This document shows, one piece after another, positions 45,365-54,731 of a stretch of DNA of 64,000 nucleotides. Below the pieces are notes generated by a model. That model was not told where the DNA came from. It did not search any database and saw nothing but the letters and a program-made list of their open reading frames with translations. Positions within the stretch are counted from its first letter, which is position 1, and each line of letters begins with the position of its first letter. Source of the DNA: CANKHA01 sp963731585. Lineage in GTDB: Bacteria > Pseudomonadota > Alphaproteobacteria > Rhizobiales > Xanthobacteraceae. Location: positions 62,001-126,000 of the forward strand of contig CAVSWC010000003.1 in NCBI GenBank assembly GCA_963731585.1, written 5' to 3'. The position numbers and the translations under genes were made by a program.

Positions 45365-46578
45365 TCATACCAGCTTCGACACCGCACCCGCGACCAGGCT
45401 GCGGTAATTGCTCCAGGTACAGCGCTCGGCCTGCGACCTCGCCTCCCTACCCATCGCGGGGATTTCGTCGCGGTTACGATCGAACCATCGCAACAGCTCA
45501 ACGAGCTGATCCAGGTCTCCCGGCGGCATTACACGTCCGCAGCCGGGCGTGACGATCTCCGGAGCGACGCTCGCTTCAGACGCGATCACCGGCAGACCAC
45601 AAGCCATGGCTTCCAGCAGCACCAGTCCAAATCCGTCGGCGAAGGTTGGAAACACGAACACGTCGGATCGGCGATAGCGCTCGCGCAGGTCCTGCGGGGA
45701 GCACGGCGGAACCCATGTGACGCCGGACGGCAATGACAGCCGCTTGCTCTCGGCGAGCGCCCAGGGGCCGACCAGCGCCAGCTCGGCGTCGCGGAGGCCG
45801 GCCCTGGCCCAGGCCTCGATCAGCAATGGCACCCCTTTGCGAAGCGAGATGTGGCCGACGCAGATGAAACGTAACGGCCGCGCCGCCGTGTCGGCCGGCG
45901 CCGGCGTCCAGAACTCAGCATCGACACCATACGGCGCGCACGCGATGGTCTTGTCGGGGTAAAACTCGCGCACCGTCGCTTCCACATAACTGCCCGGCAC
46001 CAGAACAAGGTCGGCCAGGTCGATCTCCCGGCGCTTCTGATCCAGGCGGTCCTCATCGGGCGCCGTTGCAATTCACCGGGCGGAAGCCAGTCGGAATATT
46101 CTCGCCGCAGGTCGGCTGCGCCCGTTCCCACTCGGGATAATAGACCATAGGGCAAGTCGTAGACACAGGCCTTGCCGAGGCGAGTGGCTTCCTCAAACTG
46201 CCAGAGCGAACAATCTTCGTAGGCATGGACGGCGGTCACCGTAGCGCGACGGCACTCGCGCGCCATGGTCCGCATCAGCCAGCGATTGCCATGGTCCGCC
46301 AACCTATCGCCATCCGATCCCGCTTCGCGCAAGAGCAATCTGCAGATCTCTGCCGACCGACCTTGAACCTTGGGAGCGTTCGAAAGCGGCGGGAAGTGTC
46401 GCCGTCCAAGCCGTTGCGCCAAGGGCCGCAGGGGTCGGAGGCTGCTGAGCACCTCTACCGTTCTCCGGGTGGGCATCCACGATACGCAAAAGCGGTCGAG
46501 AATCCCCGCCTCAAAATAAGCCGCAGCGGCGTTGTAAGAATTCGGATTCCCGGTTGGATGACCGATCAGAACGCTCAT
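45365..46578 (-). CDS. Glycosyltransferase family 4, one frameshift (a deletion)
   Basis: About 404 residues. ATG 46578 (MSVLIGHPTGNPNSYNAAAAYFEAGIL) is preferred over an upstream start at 46617. The second half contains LVPGSYVEATVREFYPD, FICVGHISLRKGVPLLIEAWA and YRRSDVFVFPTFADGFGLVLLEAMACGLPVIAS, the GT4 nucleotide-sugar motif. The halves are offset by a missing base near 46070, the only deletion among the frame breaks in this window. A copy of its 5' part, with an internal gap, is repeated downstream on the map at 46851-46970. Confidence 0.83.
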
Positions 46579-46806
46579 CCTCGAAACATTCTCGTCACCC
46601 ATGTCCCCTGGGAACACCGTGCGTCACCGGCGCAAAACCGTCCGTTGTCCGCGTGATGCATGGATTGGCTAATACGTGAAGCGATAATAGACATACTTCA
46701 AAATTTTCGTTCTCGAAGGCGAGCACGCCGTGCTTGGTCTAACACAGTTCTCGCGGCGATAGGCGGGCGGGTCGAACGCGAGACCCTCGATCGCGACTGC
46801 GGTGCC
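46328..46806. repeat. Tandem duplication, copy 1 (GT 5' part plus ydcF-like 3' scar)
   Basis: Covers the 5' part of the intact glycosyltransferase gene, its upstream spacer, and at about 46662-46806 a diverged copy of the last roughly 45 codons of the YdcF-like gene (shared run CGCGGCGATAGGCGGGCGGG). Copy 2 is at 46851-47190. The copies differ at several percent of positions, so the event is not recent. Confidence 0.8.
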
Positions 46807-46850
46807 GGAAAATCGCGGCACAATCCAGCGTACACGGCGCGCGCTGATGC

Positions 46851-47190
46851 GCGCAAGAGCAATCTGCAGATCTCTACCAGCCGATCTTGAACCTTGGGGC
46901 GCGTTCGAAAGCGGCGGGAAGTGTCGCTGTCCAAGCCGTTCCGCATCAGAACGCTCATCCTCGAAAAGTTCTCATCACCGATGCCCTTGGGAACACCGTG
47001 CCGCACCGGCGCAAAACCGTCCGCTGTCCGGCGTGATTCCATGTCGCATGGATTGGCTAATACATGAGGCGATAATAAACATACTTCAAAATCTCGTTCT
47101 GGAAGGCGAGCACGCCCTGCTCGGTCTTCCACCAGTTCTCGCGGCGATAGGCGGGCGGGTCGAACGCGAGGACGTCGATCGCGACTCCCG
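46851..47190. repeat. Tandem duplication, copy 2 (GT 5' scar plus ydcF-like 3' end)
   Basis: Begins GCGCAAGAGCAATCTGCAG like 46328, lacks about 150 bases present in copy 1 (near 46415-46565), then runs through the same spacer into the true 3' end of the YdcF-like gene. The outcome, one whole gene and one fragment at each side, is what a tandem duplication across a gene junction leaves. Confidence 0.8.
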
Positions 47191-47758
47191 AACCGGCGAG
47201 TTCGCGCCGGAAGATCCAGCGCACGCGGCGCGCGTTGAAGATTTCGCTAGGGATCGCGATCCTCGTGACACCGTTGCGTGCAGCCCAGTCCTTGATCGCG
47301 ACTGCCTCGTCCCGGGTATTGGCGCTGGCGATTCCGAAGCTCTCGACCGCGCCGGCGGGCACCCCGAGCTTAAGCAATGCAGCGCGGTTGAGCTCGGCAT
47401 CCGTCGCGATACCGCGTGGGGGTGACCGCTGCTCGTCGTCCGTCCGCGAGACCAGGACTCGGCCGGCGACGCCCCGGTGATAAAGCTCCGCGGCCAATTG
47501 AGGGCGAACATGAAAATTTCCGCCGAGGACGACGATGGCGTCGGCATGCGTGACCGGGTCCGAGACGATCCACAACGAAGCAGCGCCGCGAAGCAGCGGC
47601 GCCCGCGCAAGCCAACCGCCCCCGAAAACCGTGGCGAGCAACACAGCGGCCACGGCGCCCCGCCACGACCAGCAGCGCCGCCTCGCCGCTTGTGCCGTTG
47701 CGGATGCGGCGACCGGCCGGAGCGACAATCGTTGTTCTCCTGCGGCCGATGTGGTCAT
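47057..47758 (-). CDS. YdcF-family (DUF218) membrane-anchored protein
   Basis: About 233 residues from ATG 47758; a GTG three codons upstream is an alternative. A basic N-terminus and one membrane segment (WRGAVAAVLLATVFGGGWLA) precede the DUF218 domain, with ADAIVVLGGNFHVRPQLAAELYHRGVAGRVLVS, GVPAGAVESFGIASANTRDEAVAIKDWAARNGV and IAIPSEIFNARRVRWIF. Members such as SanA and ElyC affect envelope polysaccharide and undecaprenyl-phosphate use, which fits this locus. It ends with QNEILKYVYYRLMY. Its last codons are duplicated at 46662-46806. It follows the carbamoyltransferase on the same strand. Confidence 0.85.
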   Translation of the reverse strand: MTTSAAGEQRLSLRPVAASATAQAARRRCWSWRGAVAAVLLATVFGGGWLARAPLLRGAASLWIVSDPVTHADAIVVLGGNFHVRPQLAAELYHRGVAGRVLVSRTDDEQRSPPRGIATDAELNRAALLKLGVPAGAVESFGIASANTRDEAVAIKDWAARNGVTRIAIPSEIFNARRVRWIFRRELAGSGVAIDVLAFDPPAYRRENWWKTEQGVLAFQNEILKYVYYRLMY

Positions 47759-47862
47759 GAGTAGCACATGTAGAAGGCCGCCTTCCGCTCCCTGATAAGG
47801 CCAAGGCCCGAATGATCAACCGGGCAGACGAGACCTTGCAAGTACCCAGGGTGGGATCGAAT

Positions 47863-49641
47863 TCATCCCAACCTCTGGTGCTGAAACTCTTTCACGTCGC
47901 TCGCACGCGAAATGACGAAATCGCCGATGACCAGCAAATCCATCTTTGTCCTGAGGAAACAATCGAGCGCCTCCTGTGGCTTGCAGACCACCGGCTCGTT
48001 CTCGTTAAACGATGTATTGAGCACCATCGGCACGTCCGTAAGCGCGCGAAAGCTCTCGATCAGACGGTGATATCTCGGATTGGTCGCGGACGACACGGTC
48101 TGGAGGCGACCAGAGCCGTCGACGTGGGTCACGGCGGGGATCAGCTTTCGCTTGTCCTCCCGGATCTGGAACACCTGCATCATGAACGGGACGGCGTCGT
48201 CCTCTTCGAACCACTCGGCAACGGACTCCTCGAGAACCGATGGCGCGAACGGACGAAACGACTCACGCCGCTTGATTTTGGCGTTGAGCAGTTCCTTCAT
48301 GTCAGCGCGGCGCGGGTCGCAAACAATCGAGCGATTCCCGAGCGCGCGCGGCCCCCATTCCATCCGTCCTTGAAACCATCCGACGACCTTTCCGTCGGCG
48401 ATCGCCGCCGCGGTGCGACGGCATAACGTGACTTCGTCAGGGATCTCTTCGACCAGACAACCAGCAGCGGCAATATCCGAACGTTGGGCCTTGATAAGTT
48501 GGGAGATTTCCGCGCCACCGAAGGCAGGCCCCCAATAGGCATGATCCATCACGAAATTGCGCTTGCCGCCAAGCTTGTGCCAGACAGCGAAGGCCGAGCC
48601 GATGGCACCGCCCGCATCGCCCGCAGCCGACTGGACATAGACGCGGCGGAAAGGCGTCATCCTCCGCACCTTGCCGTTGGCGACGGAATTCATGGCACAG
48701 CCGCCGGCGAGTGCTAGGTCGGTCAGTCCTGAACGCCTTTGCAGAACGGTAAGCAGGTGGAAGAATGCTTCCTCGTACATCGCCTGAGCAGAGCGTGCAA
48801 TGTCGTGGTGACGATCCTCGAGCGCGTCCGCTGGCAAACGGCGCGGCCCCAGCAACTGCTCCAGCTCGGGCGAAAACAACTCGCCAAATTCCGGGGATCC
48901 GTTGGTCCACTGATAGGCGACGTCCTCTCGATGATGACGGAAGAATTTCAAATCGAGCTCGAAGCTGCCGCCCGGGACCAGCCGGACAACCTTCCGCATG
49001 GCGTCAAGAAACCTGGGGTGGCCGTAGGGCGCCAGTCCCATCACCTTGTACTCGTCGCCATAATGCGGAAAACCGAGATACTGCGTCATGGCCTGATAAA
49101 AGATGCCGAGTGAGTGTGGGAAAAACACTCTGCCATCGATCGAGATTTCAGATCCCGATGCCTCGCCCCAGGCAGCGCTCGAAAAGTCGCCAAATCCGTC
49201 GACTGAAACCACTGCGGCACGTTCGAATGGAGAAACGTGGAATGCCGAGGAGAGATGCGCGAGATGATGTTCTACGCTGTGGAATTTCGCCCGCACGGCT
49301 TGGCTCGGGTAGGCTTGCTCCAGCAGCGTGGGGATTCCCGTGCGGGCTCGCCGATTGCGCAACCGGCTGAACACCAGATCGAGGTTAGGGCGCCGGATCA
49401 GAAAGTAACCGATCTTCCGAAGCAAGTTGGCGCTACTGTCCTGATTGAAGGCGACGTGGTCTACGTCCGACAGCCGAATGCCCGCCTCGTCCAGGCAATA
49501 GGAGATGGCATGGACGGGAAACCCAGCCCAATGCTTGATACGGCGAAATCGCTCCTCCTCAGCGGCTGCAATCAGTTTTCCCTCGCGCACCAGCGCAGCA
49601 GAAGAGTCGCCATGAAAAGCGTTCAGACCCAGAATGATCAC
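47863..49641 (-). CDS. Carbamoyltransferase (NodU/CmcH/TobZ family)
   Basis: A 592-residue enzyme that puts a carbamoyl group from carbamoyl phosphate, via carbamoyl-AMP, onto a sugar hydroxyl. The N-terminal ASKHA-like domain starts ILGLNAFHGDSSAALVREGKLIAAAEEERFRRIKHW and has FHSVEHHLAHLSSAF with the metal-binding His residues, and SVDGFGDFSSAAW. The C-terminal YrdC-like portion has GWFQGRMEWGPRALGNRSIVCDPR, SFRPFAPSVLEE, THVDGSGRLQTV and LNTSFNENEPVVC. All look intact. The start is GTG 49641. It lies among glycosyltransferases, so the likely acceptor is a sugar of the exopolysaccharide. Confidence 0.92.
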   Translation of the reverse strand: MIILGLNAFHGDSSAALVREGKLIAAAEEERFRRIKHWAGFPVHAISYCLDEAGIRLSDVDHVAFNQDSSANLLRKIGYFLIRRPNLDLVFSRLRNRRARTGIPTLLEQAYPSQAVRAKFHSVEHHLAHLSSAFHVSPFERAAVVSVDGFGDFSSAAWGEASGSEISIDGRVFFPHSLGIFYQAMTQYLGFPHYGDEYKVMGLAPYGHPRFLDAMRKVVRLVPGGSFELDLKFFRHHREDVAYQWTNGSPEFGELFSPELEQLLGPRRLPADALEDRHHDIARSAQAMYEEAFFHLLTVLQRRSGLTDLALAGGCAMNSVANGKVRRMTPFRRVYVQSAAGDAGGAIGSAFAVWHKLGGKRNFVMDHAYWGPAFGGAEISQLIKAQRSDIAAAGCLVEEIPDEVTLCRRTAAAIADGKVVGWFQGRMEWGPRALGNRSIVCDPRRADMKELLNAKIKRRESFRPFAPSVLEESVAEWFEEDDAVPFMMQVFQIREDKRKLIPAVTHVDGSGRLQTVSSATNPRYHRLIESFRALTDVPMVLNTSFNENEPVVCKPQEALDCFLRTKMDLLVIGDFVISRASDVKEFQHQRLG

Positions 49642-49692
49642 AGCGCCGCCATTTCTTTAGAATTTCGACAAGCCTTCAGCACACACTCACTC

Positions 49693-50493
49693 TCAATGAT
49701 CCTGAAACGGCTCAGGAGAGGACCTAGCGGCGCGATCACGCAGCTTTCTTTCCAGAACCATGAGGGAGAGCACTGCTTCGGCCACCATACGCTGGAGCGC
49801 GTAAAAAATTCCTGCTCGGCCATTGAGAATGAGGCCCTTGCCAAAGAGGCAGTACAGAAACACGGCGATCGGCATCAGCGGAGGCCTGAGCCGTAGCTCG
49901 CGCCGTAGCCCGGACCCGGGCAGGCTAAGCAGGTCAAGCTCACGTTGCATGTAGCGCGCTTGGCCGCTTAGCCATAGTTTGGTAGGCTTCCAGTCGTCGT
50001 GCGTGACGCGGGCGCTGAGGACCGCAACCGGGCCTGTCACGGTCCAAGCTTCCGTATGGCCCCTGTCCGAGACCGTGAAACAGCCCTTGCGTAGGAGAAT
50101 TGTGTTCGCGGGGTAGAGCGATGATACAAGCTTGTGTGAAAAGATGGCATAGTCGAACGCGATCCGATAGGCATTGACGGCAGCGTTTGGATCAAGCCGC
50201 GCAAGCTCCGCCACGAGCGCATCGCTCACCTGGTAATCGGCGTCGAGGCGCAGGATCCAATCAGAGACGATCTGCGTTTCCTCCACCGCATAACGCCACT
50301 GCTTGGCATGAGTATCAAAGCTACGCTTGAATACCCGCACATTGGGAAACTTGGCCAGAATCGCCAGCGTCCCATCCGTACTGCCACTGTCAACCACTAC
50401 AATATCCTTCGCCCAGCCCAGGCGGGACAATGTGCGGCGGATGTTCTGGTCCTCGTTGAATGTCAGCAGGACCGGCGTCGTCTGCTCAAGCAT
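49693..50493 (-). CDS. Glycosyltransferase family 2 (WaaE/KdtX-like)
   Basis: About 266 residues from ATG 50493. GT-A fold motifs are PVLLTFNEDQNIRRTLSRL at the start, DIVVVDSGSTDGTLAIL, and the metal-binding DWILRLDADYQVSD. The middle (RHTEAW-like segment, YMQRELDLLS) and a C-terminal amphipathic region resemble the beta-glucosyltransferases WaaE and LgtF. Its start overlaps the end of the preceding glycosyltransferase by about 8 bases, so the two are coupled. It lacks the long C-terminal helices of processive GT2 enzymes, so single-sugar addition is likely. Confidence 0.88.
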   Translation of the reverse strand: MLEQTTPVLLTFNEDQNIRRTLSRLGWAKDIVVVDSGSTDGTLAILAKFPNVRVFKRSFDTHAKQWRYAVEETQIVSDWILRLDADYQVSDALVAELARLDPNAAVNAYRIAFDYAIFSHKLVSSLYPANTILLRKGCFTVSDRGHTEAWTVTGPVAVLSARVTHDDWKPTKLWLSGQARYMQRELDLLSLPGSGLRRELRLRPPLMPIAVFLYCLFGKGLILNGRAGIFYALQRMVAEAVLSLMVLERKLRDRAARSSPEPFQDH

Positions 50494-51694
50494 CTGCAAG
50501 ACGTTTGGGTCGATCAGGATGGGACTGCGAGTGCGTGGGACCCATCAAACTTTGGTACAAATCTTCCGTGCGGGCGGCGATGCGAGCCCAGGAATAGTGT
50601 GACTTGGCGTGGCGCATTCCCGCTTCGCCCATGGAACGCGCAAGGCTTGGATCGTCGGTCAGCCGCAGCATGGCCGCGCCAAACGTTTCGGCATCCCCAG
50701 CAACGACTAGCCCGCCCCCGGATTCCTGCACGATTTCGGCGGCGCCCACTTCCGGCGTGACCACCACCGGCACGCCACGCCGCATGGCCTCCAACACTGT
50801 GTTGCCGAAATTCTCCGAATACGAGGGCAATACGAAAAGCTGAGCTGCCGCGTATAATCGCTCCTTGTCGCGTCCAACAACACTACGCGGCAGCATATCG
50901 ACGCGGTCTGCGATCTGCAGATCGCCAGCAAGTGCCGCAAGCTTGGGAGTCAGGCCTTCGTCGTCGGGGCCTACGATGGCGAGTTTGCCAATGGGGGTGC
51001 GCGCAAACGCATGCAGAAGACGGGCGAGTCCCTTCTTCCAGCTAAGCCTGCCGAGAAACAAGATGAGCGGCTGCTTCGCCGCAATCGCCTCCACGTCCGC
51101 AGTTATGTCGCCAAACCCCGACAGTGGATCCTCAGTTCCATTGGCAATGACGGCCAGCCGGCGTGGCTGCCAGCCGAACCGCTCGAGTTCCTCCACCTCA
51201 AGCTGCGACGTCAAATGGACCGCAGTAGCGTTCTCGACATTCGATCTTTCAATGAGATGGATCCAGATTGATTTGGCAAGCCGGTTGCGCCGACCGATCA
51301 GATCCTTGATCAGCATTCCCCTGGGTGCGAGCACATAGGGGACGTGAGCCTTTCTCGCGGCACGGGCCGCTGCCCAGGTTGGCCACAGAAAAACCGAATG
51401 AAGATGGACGGCATCGAAAGTGCCAATTTCCTCTTTCAGCGCGCGCCCAAGCATCGGCGACCAATAAAGTCTTCTAAGGGTCGGGCACGAGAAGTATCGG
51501 ACCTGAACGCCGTCCAGGTTCACCGGCGCTGCGATGGGCACAGAACTGACTCCCGGCCCGTCAATGTTGGTGGTGAAGACATGAACATCGTGCCCTCTCG
51601 CGGCCAAGGCCTGACAAAGGCCATGCACCGCAAAGATCGGCCCTCCGTATCGCACGGCCGGCAGATAGCTTGGAACAACATGGAGGATGCGCAA
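50486..51694 (-). CDS. Glycosyltransferase family 4
   Basis: A 402-residue GT-B enzyme with a complete reading frame. The N-terminus is RILHVVPSYLPAVRYGGPIFAVHGLCQALAARGHDVHVFT. The donor-binding half has PLILFLGRLSWKKGLARLLHAFA and LYAAAQLFVLPSYSENFGNTVLEAMRRGVPVVVTPEVG, carrying the E-x7-E motif. TTG 51694 is the best start; no ATG is close. The gap to the upstream polymerase stop is only four bases. Acceptor and donor cannot be read from sequence. Confidence 0.9.
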   Translation of the reverse strand: MRILHVVPSYLPAVRYGGPIFAVHGLCQALAARGHDVHVFTTNIDGPGVSSVPIAAPVNLDGVQVRYFSCPTLRRLYWSPMLGRALKEEIGTFDAVHLHSVFLWPTWAAARAARKAHVPYVLAPRGMLIKDLIGRRNRLAKSIWIHLIERSNVENATAVHLTSQLEVEELERFGWQPRRLAVIANGTEDPLSGFGDITADVEAIAAKQPLILFLGRLSWKKGLARLLHAFARTPIGKLAIVGPDDEGLTPKLAALAGDLQIADRVDMLPRSVVGRDKERLYAAAQLFVLPSYSENFGNTVLEAMRRGVPVVVTPEVGAAEIVQESGGGLVVAGDAETFGAAMLRLTDDPSLARSMGEAGMRHAKSHYSWARIAARTEDLYQSLMGPTHSQSHPDRPKRLADA

Positions 51695-51698
51695 TGGA

Positions 51699-53138
51699 TC
51701 AATTCTCGCCTACGAGAGCGGAGCTGACAGGACGGGATGTCCCCCACCTTGCTCGACCCGTCGCGAATTTCGGATCCGCCTTCGCCTCCCGGGGCGCAGT
51801 CTGTTCCAATCGCCGCATTGCGAGCACGAGACCGAGCGCGCCCCAATAATAGAGGCCCGCTGTGGGATTAAGAATAACCATGCCTATAACGCCTAATCCT
51901 AGATGAACTGCCAAAACAATCGCAAACGACCGGTCGACGGGGTTCTTAAACGACAGGGTACAACGCAGGGCAAGGGCGACTATGAGAAATCGGAGCAAAT
52001 ACGTCAGGATCAGGCCGACAAAGCCAAGCTCCACGGTTACCCGGGCCATCTCATCTTCGGTCTCCACGCCCTGAAGCCACCAAGCCCAATCCGTTCCCAT
52101 GATGGTCATCGCAGAGGGATGGGTGGTTCCTATTCCTATCCCGAAAGCAGGCACTCCTGACAAGGCTTCGAGCGTCTGAGCAATCGGCGTGGACAGCCGC
52201 ATGAGCGTCGAGTCTCCGGCGTCATTCACACGGTTCGTGAACCCCTCATATGCCTGCGGTGACAGGTTCAGCGCCACAAACGTGATCACCAGCACCAGGA
52301 GACACATGCGTGCGGCTGTCCGCAAGGCAAGAATCCGGCCGGAAACAGCCAGCCAAAGAATAACGGGCGCTGCGGCAATCAAAGTGTAGACCGGCGCTCG
52401 CGAACCGGTCGTAAACATCGCGCCAATCACCACGGTCAAGGTAAGAAGGGGAACAACATTGCCCTTGATCCGCCAGGATAGCGCCGTGTTGTAGCCGATG
52501 GCAAGAAAGGCGATGAAACTCAAGTACGTCGTATATCCGGATATATACGAAAACGTTCCGGATGTCCGCACCATGTCATAGGCCTGGCCGAAGCGCACGA
52601 CATCCGCCGGATCCTCCGAATGGCTTACATAAGTGCTGATGAAACTGCTCGGCCCCGCCGCGACCTGAACAAACCCAAGGATCGCGACCGGGATTGCAAT
52701 GACGAGATAACATCTCACGAGATAGAGCAGATGCTCGCGCGATTTGATGGCGTAGGGCAGGACGAATGCAATCGGCGCGTAAAGGAAATAGGTCTTGAGA
52801 CCCACAAGTCCTACCAGAACGGAAGGGCTGTTGGGATTCAACACCTCAAGACACCCGAACCCAAACGCCAAGCCTAGAACAATCTTGATCGCGCGGCCGT
52901 CCCGCAAGGTAGGCTGAGTTCTTCGCCGGTCCAGGAAAAACCCGAGGTAAACACCTAACAGGATCACGTCCTTGACAAGGTATATTTGCGCCTGGGCGCC
53001 GGGGAATACCCACTTGCGCAATGCTCCCTCAAACACGAGCAGCACGAAAACGCCGAAAAGCGCGCGTTGCCAGTACCTGCTGGCCACCCACAAGAGGATG
53101 GGGACGATTGCCACGAACGACAAATTCGCGAAGGACAT
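51699..53138 (-). CDS. O-antigen ligase/Wzy-like polymerase
   Basis: A 479-residue integral membrane protein with ten or more hydrophobic segments (for example IVPILLWVASRYW, YLSFIAFLAIGYNTA, IVLAVHLGLGVIGMVIL). Between later segments lies a large polar loop with SRAPVYTL and TLMRLSTPIAQTLEALSGVPAFGIGIGTTH, as in the O-antigen ligase/Wzy C superfamily. In a locus that also has Wzx and Wzc-type proteins it is best read as the Wzy polymerase that joins repeat units at the periplasmic face. Ligase and polymerase cannot be told apart by eye. Starts with ATG 53138. Confidence 0.8.
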   Translation of the reverse strand: MSFANLSFVAIVPILLWVASRYWQRALFGVFVLLVFEGALRKWVFPGAQAQIYLVKDVILLGVYLGFFLDRRRTQPTLRDGRAIKIVLGLAFGFGCLEVLNPNSPSVLVGLVGLKTYFLYAPIAFVLPYAIKSREHLLYLVRCYLVIAIPVAILGFVQVAAGPSSFISTYVSHSEDPADVVRFGQAYDMVRTSGTFSYISGYTTYLSFIAFLAIGYNTALSWRIKGNVVPLLTLTVVIGAMFTTGSRAPVYTLIAAAPVILWLAVSGRILALRTAARMCLLVLVITFVALNLSPQAYEGFTNRVNDAGDSTLMRLSTPIAQTLEALSGVPAFGIGIGTTHPSAMTIMGTDWAWWLQGVETEDEMARVTVELGFVGLILTYLLRFLIVALALRCTLSFKNPVDRSFAIVLAVHLGLGVIGMVILNPTAGLYYWGALGLVLAMRRLEQTAPREAKADPKFATGRARWGTSRPVSSALVGEN

Positions 53139-53429
53139 CAGGTCAGGACCAACAGATTAATACACACGCGGCGGCATGGAACGGCCTTTTCGCAGTCGTC
53201 TCTATCACAGTTTGGCAACGGTCCGGCTCGCACAGGCGAGTTGTTAGTCTTCACGGGAAAGAATTCTGACCGGAAGCGGAACCAGTGCATTCATGGGAAT
53301 GAAGATCACGTTCATCGAGCCTGAGACCTCGACGTCATTCGCAAGGACGCACAGCTGGCCGAGTAGACACCTTCGGCTGCGCAATGTCGACCGCCGCTCG
53401 GCGTGGATCGACCAGAGATGGCAGCAGGC

Positions 53430-54635
53430 TCAAAGCGCTTCCCTTGTCGTCCCAGATCCGTTCTCATCAAGGCAGGCTTGCCCATCGCGAAATAACTTCA
53501 GTGAGTTCTCGGGACACCGCGGCCACGGTAGCATGAGCCGCGCGAGAAAATCCGCCTGGACTCTTAATGCGTGGGACATGTACCAGGCGAACAGCTCGCG
53601 TTGGATCATGGCGAGATCGTCGGCAGCGACATTTGCCTGGAGCCCGAGCCCGTCGATGAAATGCTGCATCGGCCGCAAGCCATCCAGTGAGATCAACCTG
53701 TCCCTACCCGACATAACAAGCGGAACGACGCCATGCGATGCATAGGCCGCAAACACGCCAGACTTGCCCAGAACGTCCACGGGATAGGCGACGAATCCGA
53801 ATCTCGCATGCTGCAGCAACTCCGATACGGCGCCTTGCGGCAAAGCCCCCTTCGAAATGACGGGTACGCCGGCCAAATTGCCGGGCATCGGCGAAAACCG
53901 TGGCCCAATATCGAGTATCCTTTCTATCCCTAGCGTCCGAACAACCCTTTCCACGTCTGAGCGGTAGGTCCCGAACAGGCGATCTTCAACTCCGCTGAGA
54001 CCGAACACAACGGCGGTTGCGGCACGCGCGCACGGGCCGGCTCCGCGACCGGGTTCCCCCACGTTCGAGAATACGGGCATGGCCGTGACGGTCTTGCCAT
54101 CGTCATCGTTTCTCCAATCCGACAAACATCGGCGGACAAGGTTGGTCGGGGTAAGTGCTGCGGAGCTCAACGTCAGAATGTTACGGGAGATCCGCTTCTG
54201 AAAGGGTGACAACCAGAATGCGCTGTGCCACGGCGGGCTGGTGGCGTAGAGCTCATGAAACATCGTAATGAGCGGGATGCGACCCGCACGCTGGCTCCAT
54301 ATTTGGAGCCCCCGACTGAGCCAAAAAGGGACACCCCGCTTCTGGTAACCGTAGCCGGAGAAATGCAGCAGTACAGCCCGCGCTTTGCCCTCAGCCGAGA
54401 GGGATGAGATGGTATCGGCGAGGATCGTAGGCTTCCGCTGCGCGAGAGAAATTGTCGGCCACTCGTCCTGACTTGGTGATGCGAGAACCGATGATGTGCC
54501 CGACAAGAACACGCTACTGATGCCATTGCAGTCGCGCAGGGCATGGGCAAGCGCCTCGGCATAATCAGTAACGCCGTTTGGCTCCGCCGCACGCCGTGGC
54601 ACCACCTGTATTAGCATCGGCTTAACGCCGGACAC
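53430..54635 (-). CDS. Glycosyltransferase-like protein (GT-B fold suspected), uncharacterised
   Basis: A 401-residue protein starting at GTG 54635 or ATG 54617. The N-terminus (MLIQVVPRRAAEPNGVTDYAEALAHALRD) resembles GT4 enzymes, which often have GV-DYA after the first strand. HFSGYGYQKRGVPFWL and LITMFHELYATSPPWHSAFWLSPFQKRIS recall polysaccharide-locus glycosyltransferases. The usual E-x7-E donor motif is not evident; instead there is HARFGFVAYPVDVLGKSGVFAAYASHGVVPLVMSG. Its position between the flippase and polymerase genes fits a glycosyltransferase, but activity is uncertain. About 290 bases with no gene separate it from the polymerase. Confidence 0.7.
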   Translation of the reverse strand: MSGVKPMLIQVVPRRAAEPNGVTDYAEALAHALRDCNGISSVFLSGTSSVLASPSQDEWPTISLAQRKPTILADTISSLSAEGKARAVLLHFSGYGYQKRGVPFWLSRGLQIWSQRAGRIPLITMFHELYATSPPWHSAFWLSPFQKRISRNILTLSSAALTPTNLVRRCLSDWRNDDDGKTVTAMPVFSNVGEPGRGAGPCARAATAVVFGLSGVEDRLFGTYRSDVERVVRTLGIERILDIGPRFSPMPGNLAGVPVISKGALPQGAVSELLQHARFGFVAYPVDVLGKSGVFAAYASHGVVPLVMSGRDRLISLDGLRPMQHFIDGLGLQANVAADDLAMIQRELFAWYMSHALRVQADFLARLMLPWPRCPENSLKLFRDGQACLDENGSGTTREAL

Positions 54636-54731
54636 CCACGCACCGTGCCAACCAATACCTGTGAAATCCCTCTAGCATTACTCAGCCTTCGGCCTGCCTC
54701 GGCAAGCATAGTTTGACGGAAGAAACCGGTA

